A DNA stretch of 64,000 bases, from NCBI GenBank assembly GCA_023512835.1, contig CM042089.1:23031519-23095518 (forward strand), written 5' to 3'. This stretch comes from Taxillus chinensis (taxonomy: Eukaryota; Streptophyta; Magnoliopsida; Santalales; Loranthaceae). This document shows positions 1 through 9,608 of this stretch, in pieces (position 1 is the first letter of the stretch; each line of letters begins with the position of its first letter). Both the position numbers and the translations under genes were made by a program. Below the pieces are notes generated by a model. That model did no database searches. It saw only the letters and a list, made by a program, of their open reading frames with translations, and had not been told where the DNA came from.

Positions 1-1160
1 TAGGTTACCTGGAGAGTTAGGCTACCCAATTGTTGCTCTATCTTAAAGAACAAGGTCCATTCTTCTTCTTTCTTGTGAATTTTCAACTAATTACAATTTT
101 TTATTTTTTTTAATAAAAGTGGCATAAATATACATTACAACATAAACATGGGTTTAGAATTAAAATATCTCTCAAATTTTATATAGTAGCCACAAGAGTT
201 TCAAAGCAATGCCCCATTTACAATAATTACCACACAATAAGAAAAATAACAAAAAGGCTAACTATAAATGAATAGCCAATTCACCTACAATGGTATACAA
301 TGAAAAACATATTCTTTCTCTTATTTTTCTTTTCTTTTTTTCCTTTTGATTTTTCTTTTTAGCTTTTTTTTCTCTTTCTTTTTCTTTGAGCCACAAACTA
401 AGGAGCACACTAGGCAACTCACATTAAAATAGCATGTGACTCTAGCCCACCCTTCAAGCTATCACCCATCGCCACAATGGAACTAAACATGCACTTGCCT
501 AATCTCATTAACCAAGGGGATAAAATCACTCATGAAAAACAATGGATGTATAGACTATTTCTCTCATTAGCACACAACTACAAGGAATAAAAAGCATTTA
601 CCTTAAAAATGAAGAACCTAGCTAAGAACCCAAGTTCTAGCTTAAACATGTCATGATCTCATTCCAAGTATAAAGAAAACAATGCATAGGCCTAAGGCAT
701 TATTACCCAAACCAAACATACATCACATCTCAAATATGATAAACAAGCATATGCGAAGTAACCATATGCATCTCCGAATCAAACAAGCAATCATAGATTC
801 ACTCATAAAAATAAGACACACCATCATGTAAAAGGCAAACACATGCACTCACACAATTCATACAAACAACAATAAGAAAGAAAATGGGACAAGCAAGTTC
901 AATGCATTAGATTTGGGGGGAAACTCTCCCACACTTTGGCATTAAGCATAAGAGACTAAAATATGTGTGGGTGAGAGACAAGTATTGGAGAAAAGAAATG
1001 AAACTGCAAAGGATATATCTCTATATAAAAGAAGTCCATTTCTTACCTTGGCCTCAAATGGTAGAGGGAAAGAGAGAGCAGGTTCTTTATCCCTATAAAA
1101 CAAAAATAAAACAAAACACACAAAAACAAAAAAATAAAAATAACAAAATAAATAAAACAA
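1..1160. other. AT-rich intergenic sequence
   Basis: No coding exon, RNA gene or terminal repeat could be supported. The stretch is AT-rich with T-rich and A-rich runs near 300-390 and 1100-1160. A short GC-balanced patch near 910-980 looks like retroelement untranslated sequence, but I cannot assign it. The short open frames here have no recognisable motif. Confidence 0.6.
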
Positions 1161-1501
1161 ACCATCGGTAGGGATGGCAATGGGGCGGGTCATACCGGGT
1201 ACCCACCCCGCCTCGCCCCTAATGGGACGGGTTTAGGATAACTGTAATCGGGTTCGGGGTGGGTTTGGGACGGGTATCTCTGACCTGGTTAGGATTCGGT
1301 GCGGGTTCGGGGCGGGATAACCCGTCCCAAACCCGTATATATAAGGTAAAATAGCGGGTTTAACGGGTACCCGCCCCGACCCAACCCTAATGGGATGGGT
1401 TTCGGGTCGGCTTAAACGGGTTCGGGTCGGGTTTGGGATAATGGTTTCTTAAACGGGATGGGTTCGGGATGGGTTACCCCGTTGCCATCCCTAACCATCG
1501 G
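1161..1501. mobile_element. hAT-type MITE with 8-bp TSD (copy 1)
   Basis: The element proper is 1169-1493 (325 bp). It starts TAGGGATGGCAA and ends TTGCCATCCCTA, a perfect 12-bp terminal inverted repeat. It is flanked by a perfect 8-bp duplication ACCATCGG at 1161-1168 and 1494-1501. An 8-bp duplication and TAGGG-type termini are typical of hAT elements. The interior is GC-rich and built of GGGTTCGGG / CCCGTCCC blocks on both strands, so it can fold extensively. It has no ORF and is non-autonomous. A second family member lies at 21417-21758. Confidence 0.9.
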
Positions 1502-1657
1502 GTTGCCTCTCGAAAGCATTTATTTTAGGTCACTTAGCTTGACGGTGCCCACGCGATCAGGTGGTCGTGGCGAAAAGGAGAGATCATAGATATTTGGAAT
1601 TCCCGAATCTCTCTCATGGTGCGTGTACACGAACCACCCAAGTAAAAGTACCTGCAA

Positions 1658-1795
1658 CTATAAAAATATCTTTCCCATGAAGGGAAGATACTTGATATCC
1701 ATGATAGTTGACAGGTAAAAATAAGAGGGAGGGGAATGATTATGCAAAATATGAAATATAAAAACCATAAGGTCATGCATATCATCCCTTTCATA
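1658..1795 (-). pseudogene. 3' part of an exon-like ORF split by the retrotransposon
   Basis: Read on the minus strand, 45 codons followed by TAG (1658-1660) continue in frame from the ORF at 17178-17705 once the retrotransposon and one copy of the ACCCC duplication are removed. Together they give an open frame of about 207 codons counted from the first ATG of the right-hand part. I do not recognise the protein. The stop could be genuine, or the exon could end earlier at an unseen splice site. Confidence 0.5.
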
Positions 1796-1800
1796 ACCCC
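1796..1800. repeat. Left target-site duplication ACCCC
   Basis: ACCCC immediately precedes the 5' LTR and is repeated exactly at 17178-17182 after the 3' LTR. A 5-bp duplication is the usual product of Ty3/gypsy integration. It shows that the element is complete and in its original insertion site. Confidence 0.9.
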
Positions 1801-2082
1801 CGTTGGACCCCATTTTGTCCGGGTTGGACATACATATTCATTTCATTTTAACTTTATATTATTTCATATTTATCATTCACTTTGTATAGATAAATAAAAA
1901 GGTGTGACTGTTAATTTAAAGGGTGTGATGTTAATTATATATATAAAGCACAAAAACAAAAACAAAAAAAAAACAAAATAAAAAATTTCAAAAACAAAAA
2001 ATATAAAACCTTAGAGCCTGTTGTATGTCTACATTTTTATTTTTCAAACAGCATTTTCTGCACAAAAAAAAAAGGGGTCACG

Positions 2083-2152
2083 GCACTGTTCCAACGGTCA
2101 TGGCACTGTTCCAACGGTCACGGCACTATTTCCAACGGCTATATTCTCCACC
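2083..2152 (+). repeat. LTR promoter-proximal repeats (CGGCACT..TTCCAACGGTCA)
   Basis: Three imperfect copies of a ~20-bp unit (GGTCACGGCACTGTTCCAAC and variants) lie just upstream of the first TATA box. The 3' LTR has the same block near 15431-15500. Tandem units directly upstream of a TATA box are often enhancer or transcription-factor sites; that function is inferred only. Confidence 0.5.
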
Positions 2153-2171
2153 AACGGCCACTTTTTCACCC

Positions 2172-2179
2172 TATAAATA
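2172..2179 (+). promoter_or_regulatory. First TATA box in the LTR (TATAAATA)
   Basis: CTATAAATACACC is a strong plant core promoter. The 3' LTR equivalent is 15525-15532. It is followed by a CT-rich leader of about 75 bases and then the small ORF at 2278. Transcription would be expected to start near 2200. Confidence 0.65.
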
Positions 2180-2277
2180 CACCCTCATTCCTCTCCTTCA
2201 CTCACACAATTTCCACTCTACCACTCTTCAAACTTTCTTCTTCAATTCCCCACGTTTTTGCCTCCTCTTCTGCGAAA

Positions 2278-2427
2278 ATGGCTGACTGGGCGAAGTGCGT
2301 GCTAACGGTGCTAGTGCTGGGCGTGTACTATTGTGTATCCTATCTGGGCGGTGCTTTCATTCCCCTCCTTGCTTTTATCATCCTCTTGTATGTAATGGCA
2401 ATGGCCAAAGAATATATTTTAGGTTGA
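2278..2427 (+). CDS. LTR-encoded 49-aa hydrophobic membrane peptide (5' LTR copy)
   Basis: The ORF starts MADWAKCVLTVLVL and ends with TGA at 2425-2427. The start context AAAATGGCT is near ideal for plants (A at -3, G at +4). The peptide has two hydrophobic stretches split by a Gly-Gly/Pro hinge (about residues 7-22 and 26-42), suggesting a membrane hairpin. The M-x-D-W-A start and a tail like LLYV...YILG recall the small plant DUF3339 membrane proteins, although those are near 68 residues; this resemblance is from memory and weak. Compared with the 3' LTR copy, a 1-base insertion and a 1-base deletion about 28 bases apart cancel out, so eight residues differ but the frame is kept. A TATA box lies 106 bases upstream and AATAAA 31 bases downstream. 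Confidence 0.5.
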   Translation: MADWAKCVLTVLVLGVYYCVSYLGGAFIPLLAFIILLYVMAMAKEYILG

Positions 2428-2457
2428 ATCATGTAATATCTCTACCATGGAGTCCTA

Positions 2458-2463
2458 AATAAA
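2458..2463 (+). terminator. Poly(A) signal AATAAA after the LTR small ORF
   Basis: AATAAA lies 31 bases after the stop codon of the 49-codon ORF and is followed by TTGCAGTTTGCATGTTTGTGT, a T/G-rich downstream element. The 3' LTR equivalent is 15811-15816. It could close a short LTR transcript or serve as the LTR's main polyadenylation site. Confidence 0.5.
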
Positions 2464-2587
2464 TTGCAGTTTGCATGTTTGTGTTATCTGTGGGTATATA
2501 TATACATATATAGGTCAAATAAATAAATAAATAAAACCATCCCAGTGACCAGGCGTGGCCGACATAAGATTCAAAAAAAAAAAAATC

Positions 2588-2690
2588 GTGAATAGTACTC
2601 AGGGTACTGTTCATGTCCTATTCGTGAATAGTACCCGGGTACTGTTGCATGAATAGTACCCGGGTTACTGTTGCATGAACAAGACCCCGC
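2588..2690. repeat. Palindromic GAATAGTACCCGGGTACTGTT repeats in the LTR
   Basis: Three to four imperfect units of about 30 bp share GTGAATAGTACYCRGGTACTG. The core AGTACCCGGGTACT is a perfect 14-bp palindrome at its best copy. The same block occurs in the 3' LTR near 15943-16045. Position between the AATAAA and the second TATA box suggests a promoter-proximal protein-binding or hairpin role; this is not shown. Confidence 0.6.
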
Positions 2691-2787
2691 ACCCCTTATT
2701 TGACTTCTTAATAATAATAATCATAAAAATAAAAAAAATGGAAGTCCCACATTGGAGGTTTTACAAAATTTCCTTCTCCATGACTCC

Positions 2788-2796
2788 TATATAAAG
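2788..2796 (+). promoter_or_regulatory. Second TATA box in the LTR (TATATAAAG)
   Basis: CCTATATAAAGGGGTCC at 2786-2802 is a classical TATA box, repeated at 16144-16152 in the 3' LTR. It is followed by a leader with the 10-bp direct repeat AACTGCGGTT (about 2872-2903). Standing downstream of the small ORF and AATAAA, it is the better candidate for the promoter of the full-length genomic RNA. Confidence 0.55.
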
Positions 2797-3831
2797 GGGT
2801 CCTCTCTCCCTTCCAAAACACACCATCCATCAATTACACAAAACTCAAAAAAAAAAGAGAAAAGTGTAAACTTAACTGCGGTTCTAAAAAAGAACTGCGG
2901 TTATAGTTAAATTAATTTTCTTTTCCCTTCTTTTGCAGAAAAAGGAGGCATTCGGGAGAAGGGCGCCCTCGGTCCACGATATTCCAGGTTTTTATTCCTT
3001 TCCTTCTTTAATTTTTATTTTGTGTAGTAAATTAGTAGTTAGTTTATAATTAAATTAGCATAATTAGTTAGTTAGTTTTTTTAAATTTAGCATAATTAGC
3101 ATAATTTTAATTAGTTAATTTTAGCATATTTAGTTAATTAGTTAGTTAGTTTTTAATTAGTATAATTTAGTATAATTAAATTAGCATAATTAGTTAGTTA
3201 ATTTTTAATAAGTTTGTAATTAACTTTTCAAATTTAAGCATGTCAATAGTAAGTAAGCCTGGTAATTAATTAATTAGCGCGTAATGAATTAAATAACATT
3301 AGTAATTAGATAAATTAGTAATTAACTTTCGTAATTAATTTTCATATTTAAAATTTAGTAAATAATTAAACTAATTTAAATAATTTGTACTTAGATTATG
3401 ATAATTAAATTTAACCTTTAACTTTTAAATTTAATAATTAGCTCGTGAGTAGTAATTAAGCCTATTAATTAATTAGCATGTGACGAATTCAAATAAAATT
3501 TTGAGTATTAGATTTAGATTAAATGTGATTTAAAAAAAAACAAAAAAAACAAAAAAAACAAAAAAAACAAAAAAACAAAAAAACAAAAAAAACAAAAAAA
3601 CAAAAAAACAAATAGAAACCTCCTCCTCCTAAGACAGGTACCGAAAGGGCGTTGTAGGGGTGCTAAAACCTTCCCAACACGTTACCAACTCCCGAACCCA
3701 TCTCTGGTAACACAGACCACATCTTAACTACTCAAGGTAGAGGGTATCCAACTGTACCCCAAAAACAGTTGGTGGCGACTCGTATATTTTATCATTTGGG
3801 TTCGGCCCTGACGTAAAACGAGTGATAACAA

Positions 3832-3846
3832 TTGCGACTCTGTGGG
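3832..3846 (+). other. Primer-binding-site-like sequence
   Basis: TTGCGACTCTGTGGG starts one base after the 5' LTR. The LTR interior itself ends near GGTGGCGACTC, and TGGCGACTC-type sites are common in Tat/Ogre elements. I recall arginine tRNA as the primer for Ogre, but I could not verify complementarity here. The second base may be mutated from G. Confidence 0.45.
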
Positions 3847-4437
3847 AATTTGTATAATTGTAGAGAGTTAGGCCTAGAATTAAGAGTGGGAGGTTGCTTT
3901 TGTTTCTTAATTGTATATATTTGTGCTTGCTTGACTATTAATTATGATGTATATACTTTGAAATGACATGATAGTTATGATTTACTGTTTTCCTTAACTG
4001 TTGCATCCATGCATAACCCTATACCCGGGTTTATCTCACCATTTAGGTTAGCGAGGTTTAGTAAGGTCCCCTGCGCGTTGATCATTATCCGCAAAGGGGC
4101 CCCGAACTCCTCACTCAAGCTTGAGGTCCTTTTAAGGCTCGTCCTTTTAAGGCCCCCCTCCGGTAAATCCCATGGTGTACGGAGCCCTCTATAGAGGAAG
4201 CTTGGGGACCAATGAATAAGATAGGATTAGTAAGGCCCACTAGGGGCATTAAACCCACATGTTGTTTGATCATTCAATACCACGCTAACCTCTGTTTTGC
4301 AGGGTAGTTGTTAAAAGCATCTCTTGTACAAATTACTTGCCTTAATACCTGTTTTTGTTTCTTGTACAGAGTACCTTAATATTTTAAACTGTCATCCTAA
4401 CATGTCATTATGCATAACATAACATTCACATAGGCAC
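3847..4437 (+). other. Retrotransposon 5' untranslated leader
   Basis: Internal sequence between the primer site and ORF1. No long frame matches a known domain. It contains the direct repeat GTCCTTTTAAGGC(T/C) near 4127-4152 and a GGAGCCCTCTATAGAGGAAGC hairpin near 4180-4200. Confidence 0.5.
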
Positions 4438-5871
4438 ATGGCAACATTCAGTCATCTCCTAAAAGGCCTTAATGACAAGAAGGCCGTCACGGTGGTGGCC
4501 CAAGCATCCGGGGACATTCGAGTCGCCTTGGAGATTTTTCAACAGGAAAGGCATGTAAGGCCGAGCGGGTTATCATAGAAGATCAGTTAGACTACACCAA
4601 AGAATTACGGACTATATGGCATCAGTGGTCAGACGAAAGGAAAAACATCTATACACAACAGTTTGGAGATTTGCTCCATATAACCGAGCTACTAGTCGAC
4701 AAGGATATGCTTGGGGCATCAATCTATTTCTGGGACCCTCGACGGCGATGCTTCGACTTCAACAGTATAGATCTTGTTCCTACCATAGAAGAATACAGAA
4801 GATTGTTGGATATCCCAAGAGAAAACAACATGAAGATTTATTTACCGAGCCCAAAAATCATGTCAAAGAGCATTTTCTCGAGATAATGGGGAAGCCAAGT
4901 TTGGGACTCACTAGTGCCTACAAAATATGGTGGGCGAGAATAGCTTTCATGGGCAACGATAGCGAAAATGATGCGGTCGCAATGTAGAGGGACGCACAAA
5001 TTACTTACAATAGCCATATACGGGCTAATAATCTTCCCAAGGATCCCGTCCCACATCGACGGAGCAATTGTGGATTTGGTTCAACAAGTACTCAAAGGAT
5101 GTGACCCTACTCCTGCTATATTGGCCGAAACCATTCGATCTCTTACTTATCCGAGGAGTATGGGCTCGGGGAAGTTCATGGGGTGCCTGCCTCTTCTATG
5201 CACATGGTCACAGGGTCATTTTCCTTGTATTGTTCCTCGTTTTCATGTTGTTTATCGAGTGCCGGCCACGACACTATTGGATATTCTCGCTTAGCAAGTG
5301 GAGCTTACCAAAAGGCTTTGAAGACTGGAGGAAGAAGTTAGAGAACCTCACGAAGCCGACATTACCTGGACCGCTCCCTGGATGCCAGGTAGTCTCCATG
5401 ACATATAGCATGGGGACTACAATTGGGTTCCACTTTTAGGCCCTTGGGGAGGCACCGCATATGCACCACTGCAGGGCGGAAGACAAGTTGGGCGTAATCG
5501 GATTATCCCGTTCTCTTTGGAATGGAAGATTGTGACTTCACCTATGATAAAACCATGCTAACGAAAAAGGCAAAAAGATGTATCAGGCATGGTCCATCCC
5601 ACACAAGATCCAACCCAACGGTCAAAAATCTGGTGTTTATCCGGCATACATATCCTGGAGGGCACAACACAAGCCACAATTGACTACAGACATGAGGGCG
5701 ATCCTCCAAGAGAATCAGAATCTCAGACAGCAGATCCAAAGGCTAGAAGCATCCCTAGAAGGAGCTCTTCAACGGTTACAGTTGAGGGAAAAACAGGTCG
5801 AGACCATATTGAAGCAGAGGGAAGAGGCAGGAAAGCGACCACCCCAGAGGAAAAGGCGTCGTGCTACTTAG
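4438..5871 (+). pseudogene. Extra ORF1 of the element: DUF7745-like domain plus coiled coil (broken)
   Basis: Three frames must be combined. About 4586-4886 carries the signature FWDP..RCF.F..IDLVPTIEEY. About 4968-5294 carries AIYGLIIFP, DLV.QVLKG, PAILAETIRSL and GCLPLL..W. About 5578-5871 encodes a Glu/Gln-rich coiled coil (LRQQIQRLEASLEGALQRLQ) ending in a basic tail. This matches, from memory, the plant DUF7745 / plant-mobile-domain-like proteins that occur as an extra ORF upstream of gag in Tat/Ogre elements. The function of that ORF is unknown. At least three frameshifts break it, near 4570, 4870 and 5290-5580. Confidence 0.7.
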
Positions 5872-6141
5872 GAGATGACTGGAAGTTTGCCTTAAGATCA
5901 TGTAGCCATAGATCTCATCTACATGGCATTTCTGCATTGTACTGTGTGTTTGTTTGCAAATGTTTGGAATAAAGTTATTTGTTTCTCTAACCCATCACAT
6001 AGTCATTCATGCATACATGCATATCAAAATTGAAAATCAAGTAAAAATTACATTATTCCAGGTCGGTAGCCGCTTTTCTCCAGGATTGCGCACTCTTACA
6101 ACCTCAGATCCCGGCGCAATCAAGTACCACCGCCGCAGCCA

Positions 6142-7727
6142 ATGGCGGAAGAAACAGAGAACAGACTCATGGGGTTGGAACAGTCACAACAAGCCCTACA
6201 GGGGCAAATGTCTGCAATAATGGAAATGCTTACCAAGGCCGATCGGCGAAGGAACTTCGGCAAGAGGAACCTCAAATCACCAACAAGAACAGGGTGGAAG
6301 CGGTTCTACCACCTAATCTGGATCCAAGTCAGGCACCCACATATCAGCCTGCCATGACACAACTCCCTACTCCAAATCAGATTCATTGTACTATGCCTAC
6401 AGCAGGAAATGTAATGGAAGTAGTGGGTTCCCCAGCTCCGAAGGAGAATGTTGACTCTCCTACTTTAAGACGATTGGAGGAAAGATTGAAAGCTGTAGAA
6501 GGCATCGACAGCTATGGCATGATTAGCCCACAAGACTTATGCTTAGTGCCGGGAGTGGTGCTGCCACCGAAATTCAAGATGCCAGAGTTTGAGAAATTCA
6601 ACGGAACCTGTTGTCCGAAGACACACCTAGTCATGTATTGTCAAAAGATGGCAGCCTACGCAGGTGAAGACAAGCTCCTTATGCATTGTTTCCAGGAAAG
6701 CCTAACTGGGGCATCCCTCCGCTGGTACTTTCAGTTGGATGGCAACCGTATCAAGACTTGGAAAGAATTGGCCACATCCTTCTTGGCTCAATATAAGCAT
6801 GTCACTGAGTTAGCATTGGACCGACTAACCCTGCAGTCTTTAGAAAAGGGATCCGACGAAAGCTTCAAGGCTTATGCACGGAGATGGAGAGAGACAGCTG
6901 TGGAGGTCCAACCTCCCCTTACAGAAAGAGAACTCACTACTCTTTTCATCAACACGCTAAAAGGCGTTTACTATGAGAAATTGATTGGCAACGTCTCTAG
7001 CAGCTTTGCAGACTTGGTCGCATCTGGTGAACGTGTTGAAAGTGGCATTAAAGGAGGGAAGCTAAAGGGTGATGTGGCTGAGGCATCAAAAAGGTTTCAA
7101 CCACCGGCAAAGAAGAAGGAAAATGAGACCAACTTAGTATATCAATCGCACCCAACAATACAACCGACATTCTACCAAGCACCAGGGTACTACAGAGGAT
7201 CACCAGTAGCTGCCTATGCTGCACCTGCTCCTGCTCCCCAATTCACGCCCTATTTGCCACAAGGAGGGGTTCCATTTCCATATCCAATGGCACCAAACCC
7301 ATTTCAACCGAGAGCACCATACCAAGAGCAACCAAGGGCGTCAGCTCCGGAAGGACCTAGACCCGTATTCCAAGGACAGGGGCAACCAAGGGCCCAAACC
7401 CAACATGCAGGATCAAATCAGGCCCCTCGTCGGCCACGGCAAGAGTTTGATCCAATTCCAATGACATATGCAGAATTATATCCCAAGCTTTTAGAAGCAA
7501 GGTTGGTACTCCCTACACCCTTGGGAGAAATAAGGTCTCCTCCCCCGGCTTGGTACAAACCAGATGCTAGATGTGTGTATCATGCTGGTGGAGTAGGACA
7601 TGATATTGAAAACTGCATAGCATTCAAAAGGAAGGTCCAAGCTTTGAAAGATGCAAATTGGTTAGATTTTTCCACAATGACGGGGACGCCAAATGTGAAC
7701 AACAACCCTCTCCCCAGAACACTCTAA
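6142..7727 (+). pseudogene. gag: gag (capsid/nucleocapsid), one frameshift near the N-terminus
   Basis: ATG 6142 opens a frame with a short coiled coil. A frameshift between about 6247 and 6295 moves to the main frame, which runs to TAA at 7725-7727. The central part is a retrotransposon gag domain, with motifs such as MPEFEKFNGTCCPKTHL, MHCFQESLTGASLRWYFQL, LAQYKHV and LEKGSDESFKAYARRWRE. A Pro/Gln-rich stretch follows (codons about 270-390). The nucleocapsid knuckle is a CHHC variant, CVYHAGGVGHDIENC, rather than the CCHC form, as is usual in this lineage. The product would form the particle that packages element RNA. Confidence 0.8.
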
Positions 7728-8600
7728 TAATGTAGCTAGTATCGAGACCGAAGGACGATTGGAGAAGGCTTCACAAATACATATGAAAAAGGTGTATTTG
7801 TTTCGTTGCTACAAGCACATGGATATGTACAAGCCAAAGACAAATCGAAGCAGAGAATGGGGTACATATGGAAAAACAATGCCCATACCACCAGATGTCG
7901 CAGGGACATGACATCGAAGAATGTAGTGAGTTTTCCGAGGTGGTGCAAAACCGATGGATCAAAGGATAATCGAATTCTCAAGAGAAGATACGGACAATCA
8001 AAGCCATATGATCCAAGGAGATATGTCATGCAAACCATCATGGCTGCCAACACCCCTTATCTTGAACGTGAAGACTCCGAAATCCCACTACTACCACATG
8101 GAATCAGGCCTCTCACTATACATAATGCAAATCCGGTGCCAGACAAGAAAGCAAAAACAGAGATCCCGCAATTGCCTCATGGAATTACACCCCTCACCAT
8201 ACGAGTTCCTACCCCTTTCCCTTACAAGACGGATAAAGCAGTCCCATGGAACTATAGCTGTGAAGTAATCCAAGGAGCCACCGCAGCAGAAAAGAAAACC
8301 AGGAGCGGTCGGGCATATGCCCCTGATATGGCTGACAAAGCAAGGAAAGAAAAAGCTGCAGAACCCGATATTGAGCCAACACTGGAGGCAACAAAGAAAG
8401 GAGCACCGGTCACTGAAGAAGAGACCACAGAATTTTTGAAACTCATGAAACAAAGCGAATATAACATTGTGGATCAGCTAAGTCGACAACCGGCTCGCAT
8501 CTCGTTGCTCTCATTAATGATAGATTCCCAACCTCACCGGGAAGCACTAATGAAGGTTCTCGAGCCAAGCCTATGTTCCTCCAACCATCCCAGTGGCGAA
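7728..8600 (+). pseudogene. pol N-terminal spacer region
   Basis: After the gag stop the same frame shows TAA TAA TGT AGC TAG and then stays open to 8618. It encodes a basic, repeat-containing spacer with two copies of the motif IPxLPHGIxPLTI (near 8080-8130 and 8160-8200). A one-base shift near 8560, where GAGCCAAGCC seems to have gained a C, moves the true frame to the protease. Regions like this lie between gag and protease in Tat/Ogre elements; no enzymatic motif is visible. Confidence 0.55.
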
Positions 8601-9155
8601 TGTGGATGGACTCACTAGTAACCTCATTATGGACAACGTCATCAGCTTTGGAGATGACGAGCTGCCCCAGGAAGGGAAGGGACACATAAAAGCTTTGCAC
8701 ATTACTGTCAAGTGTAAGGAGCACACCATAGCCTGAGTTCTTATTGACAACGGCTCTACTTTGAACATTATGCCCTTACATATACCGCAACAATCGCCGG
8801 TCGACGCATCCTATATGCGCCCTTGCACAATGAAGGTACGAGCATTCGATGGAGGAAAACGTGACGTGGTGGGAACCCTAGACATTCCACTACTGATTGG
8901 ACCAGCTACCTTTATGGTAGAATTTCAGGTGATGGACATTACACCCTATTATAGCTGTTTGTTGGGAAGGCCTTGGATCCACATGGCAGGAGCAGTGCCA
9001 TCAAGCCTCCACCAAAAGATGAAATTTGCAATGGGAGACCAACTCATTTGCATATCTGGAGAGACAAGTTTCCTTGTCACCAAGCCAAGATCGGTCCCCT
9101 ATATTGAAAACAATGAGGATATCCCAAATGCTCCTATCGGGCATTTGAGATGGTG
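8600..9155 (+). pseudogene. Retropepsin-like aspartic protease with an internal stop
   Basis: The catalytic motif reads VLIDNGSTLNIMP at about 8737-8775. D-N-G-S replaces the usual D-S/T-G and is common in this lineage. A hydrophobic LLGRPWIH block follows (about 8958-8980). A TGA codon at 8734-8736 directly precedes the active site and would end translation. The reading frame ends with TGA at 9154-9156 and overlaps the next frame. The enzyme would cut the gag-pol precursor. Confidence 0.75.
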
Positions 9156-9156
9156 A

Positions 9157-9608
9157 ATGTCACTTTTGCCCCAAACCATTATATCTCGAAGGCTTCAAGA
9201 ATGGTTGCAGCCCACCATGATCAAACAGGGGTACAAACCAGGGCAAGGATTAGGCCCAAAGGCTCAAGGAATCCAAAAACCATTGACCATTCGCGAAAAT
9301 ACCGAGAAGTTTGGGTTAGGTTACATGCCTACAAGAGCTGACAGACAGAGGGAAGCTGCCAAAAAAAAGGAAATCAGAATGGCAAGGTTGCAGAAAAGGC
9401 CAATACAGGAGGGAAAGAGGAGCTTTCCCCCCTTACATGTTACATTCCAGACTGGAGGGTTTATCCACAAGAGCCAACCTGAGCCCGAGACGAGGATTGT
9501 AGCTGCCTTGGACACAGACGAGCATGCACCGAGCGAGATGGTTCTGGTGGTGCGAGAGGATTCCAACCAACCATTAAACAATTGGACCAGCCTGGACCTC
9601 CCCATAAT
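9157..9608 (+). pseudogene. G-patch-like segment between protease and RT
   Basis: The frame encodes MIKQGYKPGQGLGPKAQG followed by KFGLGYMP, a glycine-rich G-patch-like signature (Gly-Tyr then GxGLG). G-patches between protease and RT are known in several Ty3/gypsy elements and in betaretroviruses, where they bind nucleic acid. The frame closes with ATG TAA at 9607-9612, but a GT-AG intron starting at 9609 would remove that stop. Confidence 0.6.

Larger units (their letters stand above)
1801..3830 (+). repeat. 5' LTR (2030 bp)
   Basis: It pairs with 15152-17177 over its full length. The 3' copy starts TGTTGGACCCC and both end GATAACA; the 5' copy starts CG instead of TG, a substitution in the terminal dinucleotide. 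Notable parts are a first TATA box (2172), a small ORF (2278-2427), AATAAA (2458), a GTACCCGGGTAC repeat block (2588-2690), a second TATA box (2788), a TTAG/AATT-rich stretch (about 3020-3500), A-runs split by single C residues (about 3530-3610), and a final conserved 200 bases. Confidence 0.95.

Noticed and set aside
2025..2285. 86-codon frame over the LTR leader
   Set aside because: It covers the TATA box and leader and overlaps the better-supported 49-codon ORF in another frame.
4616..5056. Overlapping frames in ORF1 as separate genes
   Set aside because: They are pieces of one DUF7745-like ORF split by frameshifts, or shadows of it.
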